From the NCBI GenBank assembly GCA_003131985.1, contig PKWH01000142.1, positions 1,917-12,596 on the forward strand: a stretch of DNA of 10,680 nucleotides, in the 5' to 3' direction. Below the pieces are notes generated by a model that was given only the letters and a program-made list of their open reading frames with translations, did no database searches and had not been told where the DNA came from. Every line of letters begins with the position of its first letter. Position 1 is the stretch's first letter. This DNA comes from Acidobacteriota bacterium. GTDB lineage: Bacteria; Acidobacteriota; Terriglobia; Acidiferrales; UBA7541. The position numbers and the translations under genes are program-made. Below are positions 1 through 6,712 of the stretch, one piece after another.

Positions 1-510
1 GTCGGCATCGGAACCGGCGACGACGGCATCCTGAGCCTCAGCGAGCAGTCCTGGGACAAAATCATGTCCGTGAACCTCAAGGGCATGTTCCTTTCCTGCA
101 GGAGCGTGTTGCCCGTGATGAGAGAGCAGCGCAGCGGTTCGATCATCAACATCTCCTCCATCGCCGCGGTGTGCTCCACAAATATTCTGGCCTACAAAAC
201 TTCCAAGGCCGGCGTGAACGCCCTCACCCACCAGATCGCCATGGAAAATGCCAAGTACAACATCCGCGCAAACGTAATCATGCCCGGCCTCATGAACACT
301 CCGATGGCAATTGAGGGCATCTCCAAATCGCGTGGCATTCCGAAAGCGGAGTTGATCGCCAAGCGCGAAGCCCTCGTTCCTCTCGGCCAGAAAATGGGCA
401 CCGCCTGGGACGTCGCCTTCGCCGCCCTGTTCCTCGCTTCCGACGAAGCCAAGTTCATCACTGGAGTGATGCTCCCTGTCGACGGCGGCCAAAGCGCCCG
501 CATCGGCTGA
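1..510 (+). CDS. Short-chain dehydrogenase/reductase (SDR), 5'-truncated by window edge
   Basis: NAD(P)-dependent oxidoreductase of the classical SDR family, probably cytosolic; the substrate cannot be told. The frame is open from base 1, so the first ATG at 64 is internal and the N-terminal cofactor-binding GxxxGxG part lies off the window; 169 residues are visible. Counting from the window edge, the SDR catalytic set is present: Asn25 (in SVNLKG), the Ser52-Ser53 pair (in NISS), Tyr65 and Lys69 (the YKTSK motif). The MPGLMNTPM stretch after strand 6 and the C-terminal GVMLPVDGGQ are typical of FabG-like members. It ends at TGA 508-510, is followed by a hairpin, and is 179 bases from the peptidase gene, so the two need not be co-transcribed. 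FabG-type 3-oxoacyl reductase is possible but not demonstrated. Family assignment is secure; function is open. Confidence 0.93.
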   Translation, partial: VGIGTGDDGILSLSEQSWDKIMSVNLKGMFLSCRSVLPVMREQRSGSIINISSIAAVCSTNILAYKTSKAGVNALTHQIAMENAKYNIRANVIMPGLMNTPMAIEGISKSRGIPKAELIAKREALVPLGQKMGTAWDVAFAALFLASDEAKFITGVMLPVDGGQSARIG

Positions 511-518
511 CCTTGGAT

Positions 519-542
519 GTCTCGCGCTAGCGAGCGCGGGAT
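519..542 (+). terminator. Stem-loop after the SDR gene, possible transcript end
   Basis: Bases 520-528 (TCTCGCGCT) pair with 533-541 (AGCGCGGGA) through nine pairs including one G-T wobble, around the loop AGCG (529-532). It starts 10 bases after the SDR stop. There is no T-run behind it, so it is not a standard intrinsic terminator. It may protect the 3' end or help Rho-dependent ending. Confidence 0.3.
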
Positions 543-678
543 CGGTCGCTGCAAAAGGCCTTCGTCAGCGGCTTGACTTGGGAACCGCACAAAGGCGATG
601 CTACGGCTGCCCAAGTTGTGCGTTCCGCGACGCCAAATTATTTTCGACGCGTTTCCTTGCTTGGACACCCGAGCCATC

Positions 679-683
679 GGAGG
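679..683 (+). promoter_or_regulatory. Ribosome binding site deciding the S9 peptidase start
   Basis: A GGAGG core lies six bases before the ATG at 690. It selects this start over an in-frame ATG at 573, whose extra 39 residues are not protein-like and would hide the signal peptide. Confidence 0.75.
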
Positions 684-689
684 ATCCGT

Positions 690-3074
690 ATGCGTTTTCA
701 CTCGCAGCCACTCTCGTTTCTTTTGCCGTTTGCCTTAATATCGGCGTTTGCCCTCGCCACAGCTCAGCCTTCCGCCGCGCAGCAGCCGAGCGCCAGCACG
801 ACAACGGGCTCTCCCGTCGCCGTCACCGCGGCCGATTACCAGCACGCCGAAAAATTCCTCGCCTACAACACGTCCCCGCTCGTGTTCCACCGCGTGCGCC
901 CCACCTGGCTGCCGAACGATGACCGCTTCTGGTATCGCGACGCCGGCCCGGACGGAGCCCAGTTCGTACTCTTCGACGCGGCGCACGGAACGCACCAGCC
1001 CGCATTCGACCACGCCAAACTCGCCGCCGCACTGTCCGCCGCAGCAGGAAAGCCGTACGAAGCGGCGCACCTGCCCTTCATGACCTTCGACTTCTCCGCC
1101 AATCAACAATCAATTTCATTCACCCTGCATGGACAAAACTGGAAATGCGATTTGCAGTCGTACACCTGCGCATCCGAGGGCAAACCAGCCGAACCCGCGG
1201 CAGCTCCTAGCCCGGAAGCAAAGTCACCCGACGGCAAAAGCGCCGCCTTCATTCGCGATTGGAATCTTTGGGTCCGCGATATCGCTAGCGGCAAGGAAAC
1301 GCAACTCACCACCGATGGCGTGAAAGATTTCGGCTACGCCACCGACAACGCCGGCTGGATTCACAGCGATCGCGCCATCGTGCTCTGGTCTCCGGATTCG
1401 AAAAAAATCGCCACCTTCCAGCAGGATCAACGCGGCACCGGCGAAATGTATCTCGTCGAAACCAAGGTCGGCCATCCCAAGCTCGAAGCGTGGAAGTACC
1501 CGCTCCCCGGCGACGAAGTCGTCACCACCATCCAGCGAGTGATCATCAATCTCGACGGTCCCAAAGTAATTCGCTTGCAGCTTCCGCCCGATCAGCACCG
1601 TTCCACTCTTTGCGATGACGTCGCCTGCCGCGGCGGCGAATGGGCCGACGTCGAATGGAGTCCCGACGCATTGCATCTCGCCTTCGTCTCCACTTCGCGC
1701 GATCACAAGCATGAGCAGTTGCGTGTCGCCGACGCCGCAACTGGCGCCGTGCGCGACGTCCTCGAAGAAACCGTCGCCACCCAGTTCGAATCGGGCAATG
1801 GCCGCGTGAACTGGCGCTACTTGCCCGCATCGAACGAAATCATCTGGTCTTCCGAGCGCTCAGGCTGGTCTCACCTCTATCTCTACGATCTCGCGACCGG
1901 CAAGCTGAAGAATCAGATTACGTCCGGCGACTGGGCCGTCACCCAGTTGTTGCGCGTTGACGAAAAAACCCGCACGCTTTATTTCCTCGCCGATGGCCGT
2001 GAGAAAGCCAACCCGTACTTCACTCAACTCTACCGCATCGGATTCGACGGCAAGGGCCAGGCGCTTCTCACTCCTGAAGACGCCAATCACGACGTTTCTC
2101 TCTCGCCCTCCGGTCGCTTCTTCGTCGATAGCTCCTCGACCCCCGATGTTCCGCGAGTCACCGTCGTTCGCGACGAAGCCGGAAAACTGCTCTCTACGGT
2201 CGAAAAGGAAGATATCTCGCGCCTCCTCGCCTCCGGATGGAAGCCGCCGGTCCCTATCACCGTCAAAGCGCGCGACGGCGTCACCGACTTGTACGGCCTG
2301 ATGTACCAGCCCACCAATCTCGATCGCAGCAGAAAATATCCAATCATCAACAGCATTTATCCCGGCCCGCAAGGTGGCAGCGTCGCCAACTGGTCCTTCG
2401 CCGACGCGCGCGGCGATTGCCAGGCCCTCGCCGAGCTTGGATTCATCGTCGTGCAAATCGAAGGCATGGGCAACCCGCTGCGCTCCAAGAGATTTCACGA
2501 TTTCTACTTTGGCAAAATGGAAGACAACACACTGCCCGATCAAGTTGCCGGCATGAAAGAACTCGCCGCGAAATATCCCTGGATCGATATCGACCGCGCC
2601 GGAATCTACGGCCATTCCGGCGGCGGCTATGCCGCGGCCGACGCCATGTTTCGTTATCCTGATTTCTTCAAGGTGGGAATTTCCGAATCCGGCAACCACG
2701 ATAATCGCGAGTACGAAGACGACTGGGGCGAACGCTATCAAGGCTTGCTGGTAAAAAATCCCGACGGCACCACCAACTACGACGCGCAAGCCAACCAAAA
2801 CTTCGCAAAAAATTTGAAGGGCCACCTCCTCCTAGCCCACGGCACCATGGACGACAACGTCCCGCCCTACAACACCCTCCTCGTCGTCGACGCCCTCATC
2901 AAAGCCAACAAGGACTTCGACCTCCTCCTGCTCCCCAACCAGCACCATGGTTATGGTGCCGAAAGTCTCTACATGACCCGCCGCCGCTGGGACTACTTCG
3001 TCCGCTACCTCCTAGGCGCCACTCCCCCGCACGAGTACGAGCTGCACCCGCCCCCACCAGGTCCGGGTATGTAA
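690..3074 (+). CDS. Exported S9 family serine peptidase, DPP IV-like
   Basis: Prolyl-oligopeptidase-family serine peptidase of 794 residues, predicted to be exported and to cleave peptides. The ATG at 690 is chosen for its GGAGG site and because it opens a signal peptide: hydrophobic residues 8-25 with a likely cut after ATA (23-25). Residues about 60-510 form the DPP IV N-terminal beta-propeller (repeated WSPD-type blades). Residues about 530-782 form the alpha/beta-hydrolase domain with the triad Ser643 (GHSGGG), Asp721 (HGTMDDN, with Asn723) and His753 (QHHGYG). In true dipeptidyl peptidase IV a Glu-Glu pair follows a WVY-like motif and holds the substrate N-terminus; here the equivalent place reads GWIHSDRA (Trp223-Ile224-His225), with no Glu pair. 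A strict dipeptide-releasing activity is therefore uncertain. The C-terminus is a short Pro-rich tail. It appears to stand alone; family assignment is very secure. Confidence 0.96.
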   Translation: MRFHSQPLSFLLPFALISAFALATAQPSAAQQPSASTTTGSPVAVTAADYQHAEKFLAYNTSPLVFHRVRPTWLPNDDRFWYRDAGPDGAQFVLFDAAHGTHQPAFDHAKLAAALSAAAGKPYEAAHLPFMTFDFSANQQSISFTLHGQNWKCDLQSYTCASEGKPAEPAAAPSPEAKSPDGKSAAFIRDWNLWVRDIASGKETQLTTDGVKDFGYATDNAGWIHSDRAIVLWSPDSKKIATFQQDQRGTGEMYLVETKVGHPKLEAWKYPLPGDEVVTTIQRVIINLDGPKVIRLQLPPDQHRSTLCDDVACRGGEWADVEWSPDALHLAFVSTSRDHKHEQLRVADAATGAVRDVLEETVATQFESGNGRVNWRYLPASNEIIWSSERSGWSHLYLYDLATGKLKNQITSGDWAVTQLLRVDEKTRTLYFLADGREKANPYFTQLYRIGFDGKGQALLTPEDANHDVSLSPSGRFFVDSSSTPDVPRVTVVRDEAGKLLSTVEKEDISRLLASGWKPPVPITVKARDGVTDLYGLMYQPTNLDRSRKYPIINSIYPGPQGGSVANWSFADARGDCQALAELGFIVVQIEGMGNPLRSKRFHDFYFGKMEDNTLPDQVAGMKELAAKYPWIDIDRAGIYGHSGGGYAAADAMFRYPDFFKVGISESGNHDNREYEDDWGERYQGLLVKNPDGTTNYDAQANQNFAKNLKGHLLLAHGTMDDNVPPYNTLLVVDALIKANKDFDLLLLPNQHHGYGAESLYMTRRRWDYFVRYLLGATPPHEYELHPPPPGPGM

Positions 3075-3412
3075 TCACCTATCGGGCGAGCTAGCGAGGA
3101 GTCGGACATTGTTGGGAGACCAGCGGTGTGCGCGCGTCGGCGTTTGTTTGTGCAACTGCTGGCGTATGGCTGCTGCATCTTCGTCGGCAAACCCGGCGAG
3201 CAGCCGATATCCTGGTGCTGCCAATTCGCGATAATTTCCCGTTGGGAATCGGAGGAGAAAGCAACTTTGCAAAAGTGTGCAAAAGTGCACAGAAATCCCC
3301 AAACCGTCTTCTTAAAATTTCACGCGAGCGGAGCGAAACTGGGCCGGAGATGCTTGATGCAAAACCGACGTTTCACTATCGCTTCCGGTTGCTGCCAAAC
3401 AGAGGACAAACG
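3075..3412 (+). other. Intergenic leader of the sigma-GAF gene
   Basis: A 338-base stretch between the peptidase and the sigma gene. The sigma frame stays open back to 3128, but its translation here is not protein-like and the better start is 3413. It holds the repeat/operator-like element at 3268-3291. I could not place a convincing -35/-10 pair, and there is no clear terminator after the peptidase stop. Confidence 0.6.
3268..3291 (+). promoter_or_regulatory. Tandem repeat plus inverted repeat, operator-like
   Basis: The 10-mer TGCAAAAGTG occurs twice back to back (3268-3277 and 3278-3287). Overlapping it is a perfect inverted repeat, TGTGCA-AAAG-TGCACA (3276-3291). The 10-base period puts the two copies on the same DNA face. 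It lies about 120 bases before the sigma-GAF start, where a regulator could control that gene. The sequence facts are certain; the operator role is inferred. Confidence 0.4.
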
Positions 3413-4615
3413 ATGCACACGAAGTCGACACCTACCAGCTTAACCGCACAACCAAGCAGGCAGCGTGTAGAAAAAGCTATGCTCAGCGACGAAGAGCTAA
3501 TGGCCCATCTCGTTCGAAGAGATCAAACCGCCTTGGAATCTCTCTACGACCGTCACAGCAAGTTGCTCTACTCTACTGCTCTTCGAATCACCGGAGACTC
3601 TGGAAGCGCCGAAGAGTTACTGCAAGATACCTTCTTCCTATTGTGGCAAAAGGCTTCGCAATTCGACGAAGCTAGAGGTTCTTTAATTGGGTGGCTTCTT
3701 GCAATCACTCGCCACCGTGCTATCTCTCGCATCCGGCAGAGAAGCGGCCGATTTCGCTGCGAATCACTCTGCGAGGAAACAATTCCGCCTCAGAATGCAG
3801 GACCAAGTATCTTAGAACAACAAATCGCGCGCGAATTGGTCTCCGCCGCATTGGCGGGACTGCCCCAGGAACAACTGAAAGCAGTCACCCTGGCGTACTT
3901 CGACGGATTGACGTGCGAAGAAATTGCAGTTCGTACAGAGGCGCCTTTGGGGACCACTAAGAGCCGATTGCGCTCGGCCCTCAAAACCATGAAAAAAGCT
4001 TTATCCAATTCGAACTTAACGAATTCACCTGGACCGGCATCGGTCGCTGCGACGTTGGAGAGCATCCTGATCACGGAACAGCTGCATTCTCGCAGTTGTA
4101 GAGAACGCCGTGCAGAACAAGAAGCTGAGTCTCTCCGCACTCTCGCCCGGGTTATAGCTGCTTCCCCTCAGGATCTAGTCGATGCTTTCCTGAAAATACC
4201 ACTTGATCTGTGTCGCGCGGGTACCGCAGGCCTCAGCCTCCTTGAAACGAATGCCTCCGGAGAACAGGTATTCCGATGGACGAACCTCAGCGGAAAACTC
4301 TCAAACTGCGTTGGCGGAACAACTCCAAGGAACTTCAGTCCGTGCGGCGTCACCCTTGACCGAAACTCGCCGCAGCTCTTCTCTTACCCGGCCCGCTATT
4401 TTCAATATTTCAACCAGGTGGACGTTCCTATCGTAGAAGGATTAGTTATTCCATTTTACGCTGGTCCGAAAACGGAGGGCACGATTTGGATCGTTTCCCA
4501 CGACGAGCAATCGAGATTCGACTCCGAGGACGCTAGAATTATGACGAGCCTAGCCGAGTTCACGGGTTGCGCTCTCCACCTTACTAGATCGTCCGACCTA
4601 GCGCAGGGACAATAA
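3413..4615 (+). CDS. ECF-type RNA polymerase sigma factor with C-terminal GAF domain
   Basis: Alternative sigma factor of 400 residues, predicted to direct RNA polymerase to a signal-dependent promoter set. The ATG at 3413 has AGAGGA six to ten bases upstream; ATG 3479 (MLSDEEL, residue 23) is the main alternative. Sigma region 2 spans about 27-110 (LYDRHSKLLYSTALRI, then AEELLQDTFFLLWQKA, FDEARGSLIGWLLAITRHRAI). Region 4 spans about 142-196, with the helix-turn-helix around LTCEEIAVRTEAPLGTTKSR. After a helical linker (212-245) comes a GAF-like domain at about 243-392: VIAASPQDLVDAFLKI, an FSPCGVTLDR motif with Cys311, the core VPIVEGLVIPFYAG, and a final helix FDSEDARIMTSLAEF. Ordinary ECF factors are about 180-200 residues, so this one is doubled. 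No anti-sigma gene adjoins it. Two 60-base samples count 53-55% GC against 62-67% in the peptidase gene, hinting at a different history. Sigma part very secure; GAF part likely. Confidence 0.93.
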   Translation: MHTKSTPTSLTAQPSRQRVEKAMLSDEELMAHLVRRDQTALESLYDRHSKLLYSTALRITGDSGSAEELLQDTFFLLWQKASQFDEARGSLIGWLLAITRHRAISRIRQRSGRFRCESLCEETIPPQNAGPSILEQQIARELVSAALAGLPQEQLKAVTLAYFDGLTCEEIAVRTEAPLGTTKSRLRSALKTMKKALSNSNLTNSPGPASVAATLESILITEQLHSRSCRERRAEQEAESLRTLARVIAASPQDLVDAFLKIPLDLCRAGTAGLSLLETNASGEQVFRWTNLSGKLSNCVGGTTPRNFSPCGVTLDRNSPQLFSYPARYFQYFNQVDVPIVEGLVIPFYAGPKTEGTIWIVSHDEQSRFDSEDARIMTSLAEFTGCALHLTRSSDLAQGQ

Positions 4616-4662
4616 GCAAGCGCCTTGAAGGCCCACTCCACGTCCCGAGGCCAAATACAAGA

Positions 4663-4944
4663 CTACATCGTATTCAGCCATCCCAAATGCGCGTTCACCA
4701 GCACAGCTGTCTGGTGCGCGAATTGCTGGTAATGACCGCCGGAGGAGGCGTTGATATCCGTGCGTCTCGGCACTTCTCGATTCGTCCCGTGCAGGCGGAG
4801 TACCTCCTGACGAAAATCCCCGACGGCCTCAATGATCGGCAAAACAACTTCCGGTTTGGCACCGGAGTCGTCTTCCGGTTCGGTCGGACCTAACAACGAC
4901 GACGGGTGGCCGGCCCGTTCGTCCCCGTGCTTTTGTCGACTCAC
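4663..4944 (-). CDS. Doubtful small ORF, 93 residues
   Basis: It opens with GTG at 4944-4942 and ends at TAG 4665-4663. Third codon positions are moderately G/C-rich by eye. The translation has no signal peptide, membrane segment or motif I recognise; a central part (VGDFRQEVLRLHGTNREVP) could form a helix. No good ribosome binding site precedes the GTG: the nearest AGGA is more than 12 bases away. It could be a remnant of a lost gene or chance. Confidence 0.18.
   Translation of the reverse strand: MSRQKHGDERAGHPSSLLGPTEPEDDSGAKPEVVLPIIEAVGDFRQEVLRLHGTNREVPRRTDINASSGGHYQQFAHQTAVLVNAHLGWLNTM
4848..4880 (+). repeat. Hairpin with repeated CTTCCGGTT
   Basis: TCCGGT (4850-4855) pairs perfectly with ACCGGA (4861-4866) around a five-base loop TTGGC. 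The nonamer CTTCCGGTT occurs at 4848-4856 and again at 4872-4880, 24 bases apart. No function is assigned; it could be part of a structured RNA running towards the stem-loop at 5008-5042. Confidence 0.3.
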
Positions 4945-4993
4945 GTGATGGCAGGGCGGATCCTACAACACCGCCAGTCACTACAGGCTCGTT

Positions 4994-5260
4994 TTACCCG
5001 TTGGTGTCCCGAACACCTCGGTGTGTGAAGGGTTCGGGTTTTGACGTTGCGCTTTTGGATTTTTCGTTGCCGACGGCCACCACATTCCCACACGGGCCTG
5101 GAACAAAAAGAACACAGCATTCAAGTCCTTGCCTTCCGCCTACTAACTTCCTATCATTATTGTGATGAGAATTAGGTTTAGAATCGGCCCTGAGCAGCGT
5201 AACGAGCAGGGCAACGGCCACGGGGGCAAGCAATCGCCGCCGCAGGATTGCCTTGTACAT
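4994..5260 (-). CDS. Doubtful small exported protein, 88 residues
   Basis: The start ATG is 5260-5258, with GAGGG three bases upstream, which is too close to be ideal. The N-terminus looks like a signal peptide or short anchor: MYKAILRRR followed by a hydrophobic LLAPVAVALLVTLL (residues 9-23 or so). The rest is polar with a Cys-Cys pair (LECCVLF) and one more Cys (PGPCGN). No family is recognised. A competing longer minus-strand frame (5460-5143) overlaps it, and no neighbour suggests a role. The basic-then-hydrophobic start is the only point in its favour. Confidence 0.25.
   Translation of the reverse strand: MYKAILRRRLLAPVAVALLVTLLRADSKPNSHHNNDRKLVGGRQGLECCVLFVPGPCGNVVAVGNEKSKSATSKPEPFTHRGVRDTNG
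5008..5042 (+). terminator. Terminator-like stem-loop
   Basis: CCCGAAC (5008-5014) pairs perfectly with GTTCGGG (5032-5038), and TTTT follows at 5039-5042. The 17-base loop is long, and an alternative stem GGTGT/ACACC (5003-5007 with 5013-5017) competes. The nearest plus-strand gene ends 390 bases upstream, so it would end either a long sigma-GAF 3' tail or an independent short RNA. Confidence 0.3.
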
Positions 5261-5343
5261 CCGCCCTCGCCTTGCTCGCCCCGATGTCTCGTCTCAAGCC
5301 GTCCGCCGCCGACCGAAAATCCCGTCGACCACTCTCTTCGTAG

Positions 5344-5363
5344 GGGCACAGCATGCTGTGCCC
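5344..5363. repeat. 20-base perfect palindrome, REP-like
   Basis: GGGCACAGCA is followed directly by its reverse complement TGCTGTGCCC, preceded by TAG and one more G. CTGCAGCACAG right after it allows a second, alternative pairing. GC-rich palindromes of this TAGGGGCxC...GxGCCCC kind occur as scattered intergenic repeats in some bacterial genomes; that this belongs to such a family is inferred from memory of similar elements. Confidence 0.5.
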
Positions 5364-5462
5364 GCTGCAGCACAGCCGACCAATGCCACTCTTTAGCCCA
5401 CACCCGTTCGGCCGTCCCCACCACCAAAAACTGCCGTGAAATTACACAACTTTCCGGCATTT

Positions 5463-5530
5463 CTACCCGGTTCTGGTCGAAAAGTAGAAGTTACAGAAAA
5501 CAAAAGACTAAACCCTGTCTACCCGGTTCT
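5463..5530 (+). repeat. 12-base direct repeat before the aldo/keto reductase
   Basis: CTACCCGGTTCT occurs at 5463-5474 and 5519-5530, start to start 56 bases. The copies lie 108-175 bases before the aldo/keto reductase ATG, a place where a regulator could bind twice. No convincing promoter hexamers were found next to them. Confidence 0.3.
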
Positions 5531-5637
5531 AGAATTGCACAATGTGAAGTTCTATTTTTGCTCGATTCTTGTGCGAGCTTTGCACCCGCCAAACTTCTTC
5601 TAAAGCGTCCGCCAGTTGCCTGGAGGACGACCCAATC

Positions 5638-6624
5638 ATGAAATATCGCATCCTGGGGCGCACCCGCTTTGAGGTCAGCGACATCGCCTACGGCCTGTGG
5701 GGCATGAGCGGATGGACCGGCTCGAACGACGACGAGTCCCTGAAAGCCCTCCAGCTCTCCGTTGACCTGGGCTGCAATTTTTTCGATACCGCCTGGGCTT
5801 ACGGCGAAGGGAAGAGCGACGGCCTGCTCGGAGAAATCCTCCAGCGCGATAATTTCCGTAATCCCCCGGTTTATCGGCTCTACGCTGCATCCAAAATTCC
5901 TCCCATGAACGATATGTGGCCCGCCAAGCCCGAATACAAATACAGCGAAGTTTTCCCCGCCGAGCACGTTTTAAAATACGCAAAACTCATCCGCGAAAAG
6001 CTTCGCGAGGATTCAATCGACGTTCTGCAATTTCACGTCTGGGACGATAGCTGGACCGACGAGCCAGAATTTCGCGAAACGGTCGAGAAACTCAAAGCCG
6101 ACAAATGGATTGGCTCCTTCGGCATCAGCATCAACCGTTGGGAGCCGGAGAACGGAATGAAAGTTCTCCGCACGGGTCTCGTGGATGTCGTGCAAGTGAT
6201 CTACAACATTTTCGATCAAGCGCCCGAAGACAAACTCTTCCCGTTGTGTAGGGAACTAAACGTCGGCGTCATCGCGCGCGTCCCGCTCGATGAAGGCAGC
6301 CTCGGCGGCAAGATGACCGCTCAAACGAAATTTCCGCCAAACGACTGGCGCGCCAGATACTTCGGCCCCGAAAACTTGCCGGAAACCGTAGCCCGCGTCG
6401 AAGAAGTGAAAAAAATCCTGCCCGACGGAATGACCCTCCCGGAACTGGCGCTCCGCTTCATCCTCTCGAACCCGAACGTAAGCACCACGATAGTTGGAAT
6501 GCGAAATCATGACCATGTCAGACAAAACATGGCACTGAGCGACGCCAGCCCTCTCGATGCCGCCCTCCTAAATAAACTGAAGAGCCATCGCTGGGATCGC
6601 AAATGGCAACCCTGGGCCGACTGA
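5638..6624 (+). CDS. Aldo/keto reductase
   Basis: NAD(P)H-dependent oxidoreductase of the aldo/keto reductase superfamily, 328 residues, cytosolic (no signal peptide), with the usual (beta/alpha)8-barrel length. The start has GGAGG at 5622-5626, 11 bases upstream, and the protein opens with the typical YRILGRTRFEVSDIAYGLWGM. The catalytic tetrad is complete: Asp50 and Tyr55 (FDTAWAYG), Lys86 (AASK) and His133 (LQFHVWDD). The C-terminal NPNVSTTIVGMRNHDHVRQN is the cofactor-binding end seen in this family. The substrate is unknown; sugar aldehydes or methylglyoxal-type carbonyls are common for relatives. It is the first gene of a run with the radical SAM and RmuC genes, the next coding frame starting at most 88 bases after its stop. 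Confidence 0.95.
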   Translation: MKYRILGRTRFEVSDIAYGLWGMSGWTGSNDDESLKALQLSVDLGCNFFDTAWAYGEGKSDGLLGEILQRDNFRNPPVYRLYAASKIPPMNDMWPAKPEYKYSEVFPAEHVLKYAKLIREKLREDSIDVLQFHVWDDSWTDEPEFRETVEKLKADKWIGSFGISINRWEPENGMKVLRTGLVDVVQVIYNIFDQAPEDKLFPLCRELNVGVIARVPLDEGSLGGKMTAQTKFPPNDWRARYFGPENLPETVARVEEVKKILPDGMTLPELALRFILSNPNVSTTIVGMRNHDHVRQNMALSDASPLDAALLNKLKSHRWDRKWQPWAD

Positions 6625-6673
6625 CATGCCATGCGCAATCGGGCACCCACTCGGAAGGAACGCGTCCCCGGTG

Positions 6674-6685
6674 TGGCATACTAAT
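6674..6685 (+). promoter_or_regulatory. Possible extended -10 promoter before the radical SAM gene
   Basis: TG-G-CATACT (6674-6682) resembles an extended -10 element; no good -35 is seen. A transcript start near 6689 would give a leader of about 24 bases to the GTG at 6713. It supports a start downstream of ATG 6626 and an internal promoter in the run. Confidence 0.25.
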
Positions 6686-6712
6686 AGCAGGGGCACCGCC
6701 AAGAAAACGACA

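Larger units (their letters stand above)
4616..5637. other. 1 kb region without a convincing gene
   Basis: Between the sigma-GAF gene and the aldo/keto reductase no ORF on either strand shows a recognisable domain. Visible items are a hairpin at 4850-4866 (TCCGGT/ACCGGA), the repeated CTTCCGGTT at 4848 and 4872, a terminator-like stem-loop at 5008-5042, a 20-base palindrome at 5344-5363, and a 12-base repeat CTACCCGGTTCT at 5463 and 5519. Two weak minus-strand ORFs are listed separately. No tRNA-like structure was found. It may be a decayed gene region or hold a non-coding RNA. Confidence 0.6.

Noticed and set aside
573..689. N-terminal extension of the S9 peptidase from ATG 573
   Set aside because: It would bury the signal peptide; GGAGG at 679-683 sits at a proper distance before ATG 690.
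1860..2825. Long minus-strand open frame of 321 codons inside the peptidase gene
   Set aside because: Antisense shadow of a GC-rich gene with an intact catalytic domain on the plus strand; no domain seen.
3128..3412. N-terminal extension of the sigma-GAF protein to 3128
   Set aside because: The translation is not protein-like and runs through the repeat element; AGAGGA before ATG 3413 marks a better start.
5560..5578. GCTCG/CGAGC stem as a terminator or regulatory hairpin before the aldo/keto reductase
   Set aside because: Only five pairs with a nine-base loop and only TTT behind it; not distinguishable from chance.
5162..5641. Plus-strand frame of 159 codons before the aldo/keto reductase
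   Set aside because: Composition rich in Pro, Ser, Arg and Cys with no motif; it overlaps the reductase start and looks like non-coding sequence.
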